From positions 4,342,501 through 4,406,500 of the forward strand of contig NC_091975.1 of assembly GCF_036711975.1 (NCBI RefSeq): 64,000 bases of DNA, written 5' to 3'. Source of the DNA: Onthophagus taurus (lineage: Eukaryota > Arthropoda > Insecta > Coleoptera > Scarabaeidae). Below the pieces are notes generated by a model. That model ran no database searches, was not told the origin of the DNA, and worked only from the letters and a program-made list of their open reading frames with translations. Numbering within the stretch: the stretch's first letter is position 1; the number at the start of each line of letters is the position of its first letter. Positions 36,437 to 47,499 of this stretch are shown here, one piece after another. Both the position numbers and the translations under genes were made by a program.

Positions 36437-37159
36437 ATGGATAAGAAGATTGTTTCTGTATTCTTCGTGATTTGTAAGTGTTTAAGTTATTGTTATCTAA
36501 ATTATTGATGCAGTTTCAACATTTCTATTTCTGATCTCGCGAGTTTTGAAATCTTAGTAACAAGTTATCTTTTTGCTAAATAATATAAAATTTATCAGAC
36601 ACTTTTTTGCATCAAAGTTCAATTAAAAAAAAATTTCAGGTATCTTATCACTTCAAGTGTCAAATGGGGCTGTAATCCCAAGAAATTGTCGCACGCTAGG
36701 TTGCGAACAAACAGGCCCGGTATGTGTAATAGATGAAACAGGAATACCAAGAACATTTTTGAATCGATGTCTAGCAGAACTTCTGGGCTGCCAAAAAGGA
36801 ACGTGTAAGTATTCAAAGGGAAATTGAAAAATATTCGTTTGTTGAGTTGATTTTAAAAATAGCGTTTGCAATTCAATTATGGTTTATTGTTAATGAACGG
36901 CAACGAGTGAGTCGACGTCAAAGAACATTTTTGAAATGCACGCAAGGTTAAATGAGGCGTCTGTCGGCGTCGTAAATCAATAAATCGCTAAAATAACGAG
37001 CAATCGTTTGAACAATTTGGATCAATTTAAGTTCTTCTCGGGCGGCAATCAATATGCAGAGCGAAATTTTTATTCGCAGCAACCAATTCATCAATTCTTA
37101 TTAATTAATGCATTTTTTTTATTTCAGTTTATGCAGAAGTTAAAGCGGGCGCTTGTTAG
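36437..37159 (+). CDS. Small secreted Kazal-like protein, vasotab-like Cys pattern (Kazal gene 6)
   Basis: Three exons, 36437-36473, 36640-36804 and 37128-37159, each junction phase 1, 77 aa. The signal peptide (MDKKIVSVFFVICILSLQVSNG) is split by the first intron. The mature part has six Cys in a shortened Kazal order: NCRTLGC, GPVCVID, LNRCLAELLGC and a last Cys in the final 32-nt exon (VKAGAC). The canonical Y-N-P-V-C and T-Y-x-N signatures are replaced, so this is a divergent member. The same three-exon plan as Kazal genes 3-5, including a 32-nt last exon, supports common descent. Function unknown. Confidence 0.82.
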
Positions 37160-37639
37160 GGGCATCCCAAAATGAATTACATCAGTAGGAATTTTCAAAA
37201 TTATAAGAAGTCTGTATCAGTATAAAAAATTTTTTTTTGTAAATAGTGTAGTTTTTAATTATTACAAATCAGTATAAATGCGGAATTTTAAATTTTAGTC
37301 GGATTAACCGAATTAAATTATTTATTTTTAATCATTGAAATGTTACTTAATTTATTAGATAGTTTACTAACAATTTTCTTAAATAAACTTATTATTGTAT
37401 AAAATACAAAATAAATCTTACGTTTACTTAAAATTATAAATAAACTTAAATCTTTGGAATTTTCCGCTCTATTTATTTATTCTTTACTAAAATATAACTA
37501 TTAATAATTAATTAAAATGTTATTTAATTTATAATTTGTTAAATAAATTTCATTTTATATAATAAAGAAATTAACAATATTTGATGTTTACCTATTTGCT
37601 ACAGTTATGAGTTATGATTTACAACCCCAAAAAATTATT

Positions 37640-38110
37640 TTCTTTTTAACCGTTATGAATTAAGAATCGAAACTGTTTGAGGTTGTAAAGGAATGTTTGA
37701 GGTTTATTTATACCAAATTTTAAGTTTACAATGTAGTTTCTACATTTTTAAAATCACCTACATATTCAATTTGACGTTTGCTAAAAGTGAGGTTAATGCA
37801 AAAAGTCATTCTCTCCAAAACGGTTAGGATTTAAGAAATGAGGGTTTTTGAGGTTGTAAAGGAACGTTTGAGGTTTGCTTATATCAACTTTTAAGTTCAC
37901 AATGTGGTTAATTCATCTTATATACATGTTTAAAATCACCTATTTAATTTGACGTTTATTGAAAGTGAGGTTAAAGAAAATAAATTAATTTTTCCAAAAC
38001 GGTTAGGAATTAAGAAGCGAAACTATTTGAGGTTACAAAAGAACGTTTGAGGTTTATTTATACCAATTTTATGTTTACGATATAATTAATTCATTATATT
38101 GTGTTCTGGT
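37640..38110. repeat. Tandem repeat array, about 171-179 bp unit, 2.6 copies
   Basis: GAGGTTGTAAAGGAAxGTTTGAGGTTT recurs at 37679, 37850 and (as GAGGTTACAAAAG) 38029. Each is followed by TATACCAA-TTT-AGTTTACAATGT and AATTTGACGTTT-AAAGTGAGGTTAA. It lies between Kazal gene 6 and PLK4, with a lone monomer at about 35081-35205. Confidence 0.8.
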
Positions 38111-38493
38111 GCTAAAAATCATAATTTTTGTGTTGGTAGTGCCTCATCAAAATTATTATCCTTTCATTTAATTCTAATTATTAATAATTAAAATATTACT
38201 AAATTAATAATAATAATTATTAAATAAACGTATTTTAGCATAATTAATTAAATAAAATAAAAAAATATTTTATACTAACCAACACGAAGTTGCATCTTAC
38301 TTATCGCTTTGCAGCTAACTTCCCACCAAAATGAAAAATAACTGACGTATTGTTTATTGTTTACATCTATTTTTTAAAATTCAAACTTTCCTCAAAATAA
38401 TCCCTTTAAACTATTTTTAAGTGATCAAAAATGATTAACAAAACTAAATAAAGTGATTTAATAGCAACAAGCAGTGATTAAACCGCTCAAACT

Positions 38494-41047
38494 ATGGCAA
38501 GTTCGATAAATTCGTTTAGCGAACGGATTGAGGTTAGAATTCTCAAAATCAAGTTTGTTCTTATAATAATTCAACAAATTTGTTATTTTAGGAATACGAA
38601 GTGCATAATTTACTTGGTAAAGGAGGTTTTGCTTCCGTTTATAGAGCAAAATGTTTAAAAACAGGGATGAATGTTGCTATAAAAATGGTGAGTTATTAAA
38701 ACGTTTTAGTGTTTTGAATAAAAACAAGTTTATGTGGTTTTAGATCGATAAAAAATTAATGCAAGCTGCTGGGATGGTTTCAAGAGTCCGTCAAGAAGTT
38801 TCGATTCATTATCGATTAAAACACCCTTCGATACTTGAGTTATACACGTTTTTCGAGGATCAAAACTATGTTTATTTAGTGTTGGAATTGTGTCATAATG
38901 GGGAATTACAACAGTATTTAAAAAAACATACTGAGGTAAAATAAAAGATAATTAATAATAAAATAAAAGTAATAGTATGAATATATCACTACTTTACCGA
39001 CATTGTATATGTGGTTGCATAATCTAATTTTTGTTTTATTTTAAAGCATCATGTTCTTTCGGAATTCGAAGCAAGCAGTATAATGAGACAAGTAGTTGAA
39101 GGGGTACAATATCTTCACTCTCATAATATTCTCCATCGAGATATGTCACTTTCAAATCTCCTTTTAACAAAAGATATGCAAATTGTATGTTGATAAATAA
39201 GTACAAATAAATATTAATTATTTAATTTTTTGTATAGAAAATAGCTGATTTTGGTTTAGCAACACAATTATCACGCCCGGATGAAAAACACATGACGATG
39301 TGTGGAACTCCAAATTTTATATCTCCAGAAGTGGCTTCTAGAGGATCACATGGTTTAGAGGCCGACGTTTGGAGTCTTGGGTGTTTGCTTTACACCCTTT
39401 TGGTTGGTACGCCACCTTTTGATACTCAAGGTGTTAAAAGTACATTAACCAGAGTTGTAATGGCGAATTATCAGCTTCCAAATTATCTTTCTGTTGAAGC
39501 CAAAGATTTAATTAATTCGTTATTGCAAAAAAATCCGAAAGATCGGATTCGTTTAACTCAAATTCTTGAACATCCTTTTATAAAACGTGGTAATTTAAGG
39601 ATATCCTCGAATTTAACTCACGATAGTGGCGTTCACACCATGTCCAGTAAAAGAGAGAGTGCTTTAAGTGATGGGGTTTTATTAGATAGTTTACGTAAAT
39701 GTAATAGTGATTATTTACCGGTTTTAAATCAAAGCCCAATTCCCATCGAGTTAAAATATAAAGGATCTCAAAGCGTAGATCACTTAACAAATCATTTTGG
39801 GTCATCTCAATTAATTGAGGAGCAACAAAAAGTTTCTGTGTTCTCTCAAGGATACGGTTGCATTGGGAGAAGTCAATGTAGTCAAAAATGTTGTCAACCG
39901 AACGATCCGGGTGGAGGTAAAGTCTCTGTGATGTCCACCTCTGAAAATATTCGACATAGTTCAAAAAATTTACAAAAACTTTGTAGCCATCGACTTTTAC
40001 CTACAAGGCATCAAACGAAAAACGCAATCTTGAGTATTTTGGATGATTCCGAAGTTTGTGTTGAGTTTATTAAAAAGAGGGGTCATTTAAAACGCGAATT
40101 AGTTTGTGAAGTTTGCCGAATATCGCCTGATGGTGAAAGAATAATCCTTTATGAACCCGAAAACGGAAAAGGTACATCTGTAACAAGTTCAGTCCCCGAA
40201 TTACCACGCCAAGGAACCGATAACATCTTTAGTTTTGAAAACCTTCCAGAAAAACACTGGAAAAAATATATGTACGCATTTAAATTTGTCGAATTGGTCC
40301 GAGCGAAAACCCCAAAAGTCACTTATTACACTGACAAAGCCAAGTGTCTCTTAATGGAGAATTTGGTTGATTTTGAAGCTTGTTTTTATGAAGGTGGGAA
40401 GGTTACATCATCTTCAAATGAAGGAGTTACATTAATCGATTCTGTAGGAACTAGATTAAATTTTAAAAGTAATGATCAAACTGATTTACCAACATCTTTA
40501 AATTTGTTATGGATTCACGCACAAGAAGCTAAAAATCATTGTTGTTTATTGGAACGAACTTTAAATGAATTACCTGGTCAGAAAAACTTCCCAATTATCG
40601 TGGGTAGAAGACCAAATTCGAATTTAAATGGAACACCAGGGAAAGAAAATCGAACACAACCACTCATGGTATGATATTGTAAATAATTGTATAATTTAAT
40701 TATTTTTCATCTTTTAGCCATCATTTAACATGACTTCAATCAATACATCAACTCCAACTTCTGTGAACTGTAAAAACGTTCAATCTAAATCGGTAAGTAT
40801 TCCTGGAATTGGCACAGCAATTCAATTGGCAAGCGGAGAAGTTAAAGTGCGTTATCCGGACGGGTCTCAAATTTGGGTCGACGGTAAACACAATGTGCAA
40901 TTTCAATACGCCGATGGAAAATTGGTGAGTTATGGAAATTCTGATAATATTCCGCGACAAATCGTCGAAAAATTACAACACATGCCAATCGTTTTGAGAC
41001 ACTTAATGCCAACGTCTTCAGTTTCACACAAAACTAGATTAAGATAA
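38494..41047 (+). CDS. PLK4: Polo-like kinase 4 (SAK), centriole duplication kinase
   Basis: Ser/Thr kinase that starts centriole duplication. Six exons: 38494-38532, 38592-38687, 38744-38935, 39047-39184, 39238-40668, 40718-41047; 741 aa, close to Drosophila SAK. The glycine loop [12 protein letters not shown] is PLK-type, the VAIK lysine is present, and the catalytic loop is [11 protein letters not shown] (Met where most have Leu). DFGLAT and GTPNFISPE follow. Residues 284-289 are DSGVHT, the DSGxxT phosphodegron by which SCF-Slimb limits PLK4 levels. The cryptic polo boxes lie roughly in residues 410-570, and the C-terminal polo box 3 (about 650-735) is encoded mostly by the last exon. The frame is uninterrupted. 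Identity rests on family-specific catalytic loop, degron and polo-box layout. Confidence 0.95.
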
Positions 41048-41268
41048 TAAAGGGTAAAAAAATTGATTAGGTTTTAGAGGATGTTATATTGTATAAGTAT
41101 AGTTTTTTAATAATAATAAAATAGTTTTACAATAATTTATTATAAGGAAATTGTTTCTGAGTTAAGTTTACAATTAAGATTATTTCATAAATAAATATCT
41201 AAAATTTATCGTTTAAATAAGCACAGGCATATTATTGCATTAAAAAACAACCTTGCAAATTAACTTAC

Positions 41269-41452
41269 CTCTAAAAGTAAAAAACAATTCCAAAACCAAA
41301 ATTATGCTACATGGGATAATAGACATAAATATATAGTAAGTCCTAATTTGTTTCCATTTTAAGTCGGTAATTTCTCCTTCAAGAGGCCAAATTGTTAATA
41401 ACGTTAAAACTTTTATATTAAAAGATAAATATTTGTATGGATTGTTACTCAT
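41269..41452 (-). pseudogene. Orphan first exon of an odorant receptor (7tm_6)
   Basis: Minus strand from ATG 41452 to donor GTAAGTTA (41268-41267) encodes 61 residues with the insect odorant-receptor N-terminus. That is a SFNIKVLTLLTIWPLE-type start followed by KWKQIRTYYIFMSII and a first membrane segment. No second exon is found in the 220 bp before the PLK4 stop on the other strand, so the gene seems truncated. A similar KWKQLG-IIRNSIIFF stretch near 41600-41680 (-) may be a further decayed copy. Further exons inside PLK4 introns cannot be excluded but were not seen. Confidence 0.6.
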
Positions 41453-42132
41453 TTTCAACAAAATATCTGAAAAACCTCTCTATATTCAATTTGAATTCCT
41501 TTTTATAGGTAAATCCATTTCAAATTTATTATTTAAAGTGTACTATTAGTGACAAGACCGAAATTGATGGTTTAAATTAAGTATTACTACAAATTAGAGA
41601 GAATAGAGAACATATAAAAGAAAATAATGGAATTCCTTATGATTCCAAGTTGTTTCCATTTTATATTCTTCCTAATCCAATTATTACTGTTATTATTATT
41701 TAAAGAAGTCAAAGTTAAAAGAAACGAAAATAATGAATTTCTAATGACATCTTTATTTCCTCTTTTCTTATTCTTATTTCGATTACAAATTGACCCGGTT
41801 TGATTCACATAATTTCTAAAAACATAAAGATACTTATTTACATTCAATCTAAAAACTAAAATCAACTAGATAAGTATCTTTTTAACGTGCTGTCCACATT
41901 AAAACATAAATAAAATTCGGTTTATTTTGTTTAGGAATCGAGTTTATAAAAAAACTGTTTTAATTAAAAGTATCTTTGGATTTAATTAACAGTTCTAAGT
42001 GCTTGAAGTAGTGTTAAAAGGTTTAAAGGGCGAAGGAAAAATTTTCTGTTAATCAGTCATTTATAATAATCACCCTTTCTTTTGTTATTTTCTTATTTTA
42101 AATACTTTTTTTCTGTTTTAACTGTTTTATTA

Positions 42133-45100
42133 TCACACTGCATGTTGTCTTGGTTTTACCCCAATAATAAAAGGATTCGCTTGAAATGAATTAATTTTCC
42201 CATCGTAACTCGGTCCACCGTTAGGTTCTAAAGGAAATTCGTAGTCTGGTATAGAAAACATTTCTTTGATTTGTTCTAAAGTTGGGATTTTTCTAATTTT
42301 AACCGCTTCTTTTTGAGTCGGTGGTAAAACGTTTTTGTTTGGTACAAAAAGTTGTTTATCAAAACGGTCTTCGATAATGTTTTCTTCGCTTTTCGGTGGT
42401 GGTTGTAAAATCTCGTCTATCGATGAAGGAGTGGTGATTCCTAGTTCTTCTTTTGTGGGAAAAACCGGTGTGGTATTTTTAAAAAGCGATTTAAAATTAA
42501 CGGGGATGATATCATCTTTTCTTTTTAAAAATGAATCTGTTATTTTTGTTGGTCTTATAAAATTAACTGAATTGATTCTATCAAAAGTAATTGATTTTCC
42601 TTGTGGTCTTAAATCGATCCTTTCAATTTTTGCTTGAACTGGAATTGGGATTGGTCTTTTTGAATCTCTTGGAATTTCCGTGGACCAATGGCTTGGTAAA
42701 TTGTACGATGGTCTATCAGTTACTGTTGATTCTAAATTACTTTCTAATCCAACAATGTTTAAACCACCCAACCTATTCTCTCTCCCTGTTCTATAAACAA
42801 TGTTATATTCGGAAGCTGTTGGTTGTGATAACAAATCAGGTCTTGGTGTTCTATGATAGGGATGTGATTCTGAGTCTTCTACAAAAGGTTTCTTTTGGCC
42901 TATTAATAAATTTGCGGAATAATCATTTTCCGCCGTACTACAATTAACCATGTACCAATGATCGCAAATTAACATTCTCTGTTGAAACAACGTCGTATTT
43001 GGGCAGCTGTAACTGAATTGGCGACCTAAACCATCACACATGTGGTAAATCTAAAAACACAAAGAAACTAAAACGGTAAAGATTTATTTGGAAATTTTAC
43101 TTGACATCCTGAATCAACGTCTGCGTAATACCCCGCCGGCCTTCCATTACAGGTGAACCTTAAGTCAGCTAACACCTAAAACAGATTAAAAAAGAATAAA
43201 GGTTCTGCGATGATTTTTAAGGATGGGTTTTAATCGACACGTGTTTAATTTGAATTCCTTTGTTGAAAAGTTGTGTATAAAAACAAGCTTCACCTTTAAA
43301 TGAGAAAAAGGCGATAATATTAAGTCATTTTCTCGCTTTATAGTGTTGTTATTCAAGATCATCTGTTGGAATTTTAATTGAAAATGCGATTAGTTTTTAA
43401 TAAATAATTAAATAAAATGATTAAATTCGTTTTTAATTTCATATTGATATCTTCAGAAACAAGATTGAAGTGTTGCAAAAATACAATAACTTGCCGTTAG
43501 AAATTCTATTAAATATTTCTAGTTCTAGGTCTAGTGTTAGTTGTGGTTTTACACTAGCGCTGTTACTATGTACAACTTAACACTATACCTAGAACTAGAA
43601 TCATTTGGGTTTAGCCGCACGTCTCTAAAGACGGTTAAACCCGAATGTTTCTAATTTTCGGTCTAGCACTGCATAACAATTAAAACGAGAACTAACACTA
43701 AACCTAAAACTAGAAAGTTTCGGGTTTAGCCGTACATCTTCAGACGCACTGCGATTATTTCTACTTTTTAATATTTGTTGTTATTGAAGATCATGTACTG
43801 GAATTATTGAATAGTAATATAGTATTGTCACCTACAGCACATAATTCATAATGTCAAGGCAGTCGAGATGTTTTTAACACTTACACGTTTAAAGAAAGAT
43901 TAAAAACATCTTTAAAAAAAGTAAGACGAGTATCGCTCCGTTTCAATCTCATTTTTCAATCACCAAATGTAAATTAAGACGGAAAACCGATACGATTTTC
44001 GAAGAAAAACAATGACCGGATTGGCATTGTTTCAAAATTGACTGTTTTGTTTATGTTCGGTTACGAAAACAACATCTTTTTCGTAACTCCCTTTTTGAAA
44101 TACGCTTATGCTACATGGTGCGGTCTTAAAGGGTTAAAGGTAACGAATTTAATAACCCGTAAAGTGGTTTAGATAGCGATCTTAAAATAAATATACGTTG
44201 TGTAACGGAAATTTGTGCAATGGACCGAAAACGAATGTGAATTGGGAATGTAGGAAGCGACGCATCAAAACTGGGGCAATTCGTCGGTGGTCGAAAGGCG
44301 GAAAAGTGTTTTGCAATATAAAAGTGATTGTTGAGTAATTATTAAAACAATAAAAAGTTTGAAGAAAATTGTTTATACTAATAGTAATAATCTGATTTGA
44401 AGTTATTTAGAGAAACGATGTGAACAGGTCTAAGGATAGAGAAGAAGAGAGTCTCGTAAAGATGTCCTTGTGTCCTTTTGTGTAAAGAATCGTGACTGAC
44501 CCACCCAAGAACGGATTCTCTCTCCTTAACAATGCGGTTCAATTACGCATTGAGAACGCTTCAATTCGATTTTTTCTGGTCTAATTTAAGTACTTTGTGT
44601 TTAAACGAATTAAATTTCGCAAAAACTAATTTTGTATAATTGAATAGGTCTTTGAACGTCCTCTTTCTTTGGTTTAAATGTTGTCGTTTTCTTCTCAGGG
44701 TATCAGGGAAGCGATTTCAGCAACAAAGGACTTAAAGCTTAAAAAGTGTAATTTTCTGTTACATCAGTGACAATTTTCTTTTGTGTTTGTATTTTTCACA
44801 GTGAATTTTCTTAGTTACGTGACTTAAATTGCAAAAAAGATACCTAGAAACTTACCGTGAATGTATGTAGGAAGTTTTTATTATTTCTAACGGTTAAATT
44901 ATATATTAAATTAACATTCCTATTTTACAATTAACACTATTATATTTTTACGACGACTTTATTATTATTTTATTCCTGGAATTTAATTAAATCTTTTTCA
45001 ATCCAGTAAACACTTCGATAAGTCTGAAGAGTTCAAGTTCAATGTTAAAACAATTATATCATTGAATACAATGCCAAGGATGTATTAAAATAAAACGATT

Positions 45101-47484
45101 TCTAATAAATCTATTTTAAGAATTAATAAACTCTAACGTATACTTTGTGGTTATCAAGAAAACTCAACGTTATTTTAATTAATTTGAATCAACTACAAAG
45201 AAACCAACCAACAATTAACCATAATTTGACCAATTATTTGCAAGATACTCAGAATAACAACTTTTTTCTTTAAGGATAACAAGGTGATCTTCCTATACCA
45301 GTTGTTCAAGCTTAATTAAAGCATTTAAAAATGTCCTTGCGTGTGTCATTTTTACAACAAAGAATAAATTGATCTAAAAATGAAACATAAGCATTATACA
45401 ACGACCCACAACTTCTTGCATATAATTTTTTCGCAACAAATCGTCAAAATAAGCAGTTTTAGTGGGTGTTACTTCGACCCACGAACCATGCTTAAAGCAA
45501 TAAAACGTACAAAAGAGGTTAATCGATTCAAAATAGCTATTTACCACGGTTACATAAAGTCTCGAACGTGACCCAATGTCGAAAAAGCAAAAAAAGATTA
45601 AACGCGTTGAGAAGCTCTAATAAGTTTGTTGACGTTACGTAACGGTTTATTAAAGAAACCTTCACCTCTGCATTAACAATGACAAGAATTGTCGTCGAGG
45701 AAAAAGGGAAAAGAAAAGAAGAGGTTTGACATTTCTACTAAGAGAAGAAGAAGCGTTTGTATTTTTTTTTCTTGTCATGGGGACGTTTAATAGGCCCCCA
45801 AGTGGCACGCAATTAGTCGCGTGGGTCGCTGATGAGAGACTTGTAAGCTGCAATTATTCCGTCTACTGTTAAGAAATCAGCCCGACGACGATTTCTTCGA
45901 GAAAGAAATGTGGAAATAATTTGTTTTTATGATTGTGAATGGAATAAACATAAACTATATAGGTTAACGTTTATGACTTATTAAAGAAAAGTTTCTTGGG
46001 AAAATCCGGTTAGATTTTATCTCTTTTATTATACATGCAAACGATTTTAATTGAAGATAATGAATAACAACAAGACTAAACCATAAGGTCGTACTGCAAA
46101 ATATAATAACTTGAATTGAGTTTATTGACTTTAAACATTTTCAATAAATTATATTTAAAATATTTTTAAAAAGCGAACATTTACTGACATTTAAATACTT
46201 TCATTACCACATCCAAATTATACATGATAAGCTAGTGACGCACAATTTATGCATATGGGGCGAAAGTGTTAAAATTTAGAGTGTTATCAATATAATTACA
46301 GACTTTATCTTGCAGATCAGAATATTTACAATGCAATTTCAGACATTTTCTTACATATGGCAGATATTTTCATGTTATTTAGTATCTGAGGAAATCATTT
46401 CTGATATGTTGTCAAAGTTTCAAGTTTCGACAAACTTATAAAGTCTTGCCAGTATAATTTCAAATTTCTTGTAGCAGTTCAAAATTGTGTCATTGCAATT
46501 TTAGACTTCTTATTGCAGATTGAATATAGGCCAGCGTAATTCCTAATATTTAAGTTTCCAGTCAAAATAATTCCTAGTATATTTTTCTTAATGTCTGTAG
46601 TTTCTAGAATCTGGCAGAATAATTCCTGACAATTCATTAAAGTCTTACCAATATCAATCCAGACATTTTCTACGTTTTGAGTCATCTGGATGATATTTGT
46701 CAGTGATTAGTGTATGGAACTCTATCTCAATCTATAGTTGCAATATATTTCAGATACTACAGGAATATAAATATGGAAATTACTACCCAGCTCTATCATC
46801 ATTATCCATATAAAATATAAAATTGTTACGTTTATTGATTGATAGTTGAAAAACGTTTACAGTTTCTTCGAACATTGAGTAATATATCATCACAACGTCG
46901 TATTTCAAAACTATACAAACCACAATTTATTTACAACCAACGGCTAAAAAGCAATTAACTCGGAACCTATAATATCCACTTATACAGTGAACGCGATATT
47001 TCGCGCTTAATGCAATGTTATTGAACTCTAAAATTATCGAAAATTATCTAAGCAAAATCCCGTGAAAACTGTTCAATATAAACCGAGAGTAAAGAATTTC
47101 GATTTCGCAAGATACGATAAAGAATGTCATAACATTAAATGTCAATGTTAAAAAGGTTTATATCGGTTTTGTGTTTTCATTTAAAATTTAATCTCTTTTA
47201 ATTTATTTATTTTAATTTGTCATAATTTTTGTTTTAAATTAATCAATTTGGAATCAACACCTGTCTTGTTTACAAAAACTTGGTCGCACTCCTCAGCACG
47301 TTTTTGCTCTTTAACTCTAACTAAGTTCTTCTTCCGATTTCGCAATTTTTAAAGTCAAACGGTTGCAATTTAGTTTAATTTAAGGATTTTTATTTCAATT
47401 TTATTTTCTTACCTCACTCTTTAAACCGACGATGAATGAAAACAACACTAAACTAATCGAGTGTATCAAAAAATTCTTTGTCAT
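42133..47484 (-). CDS. Secreted chitin-binding protein (CBM14, CPAP1-like)
   Basis: Minus-strand exons 47484-47413, 43175-43101 and 43050-42133; 354 aa. The signal peptide is exactly the first exon (24 aa). One peritrophin-A type chitin-binding domain follows with six Cys at residues 33, 48, 54, 65, 78 and 86, and the stretches GRPAGYYADVDSGCQ and LICDHWYMVNC. The remaining 260 residues are Pro/Ser-rich and unstructured in appearance. A single domain with a long tail is the layout of cuticular proteins analogous to peritrophins (CPAP1), which bind chitin in the cuticle or tracheae. The 4.2-kb first intron holds repeats. The subfamily letter cannot be given from sequence memory. Confidence 0.9.
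43176..47412 (-). other. Long first intron of the chitin-binding gene
   Basis: Besides the repeat at 43510-43760, only AT-rich sequence is seen. Bases 46240-46700 have many degenerate TTTCAGACATTTTCT / AATTCCTAGTAT-like phrases that look like an old short tandem repeat. A small GC-richer patch lies at 45770-45870. No exon with credible coding was found. Confidence 0.5.
43510..43760. repeat. Dispersed small repeat (GGGTTTAGCCG family), compound copy
   Basis: In intron 1 of the chitin-binding gene. It contains TTTGGGTTTAGCCGCACGTCTC followed at once by its partial inverse GACGGTTAAACCCGAATG, then a second CGGGTTTAGCCGTACATCTTC. It is flanked by repeated CTAGAACTAGAA / CTAAAACTAGAA tracts. The inverted arrangement suggests a MITE-like foldback unit, also present near 6.5 and 15.7 kb. 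Confidence 0.6.
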
Positions 47485-47499
47485 TTTCTTTTTATTTAA

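Noticed and set aside
42335-42947. Plus-strand frames of 100 and 118 codons.
   Set aside because: Antisense shadows of the chitin-binding protein's last exon.
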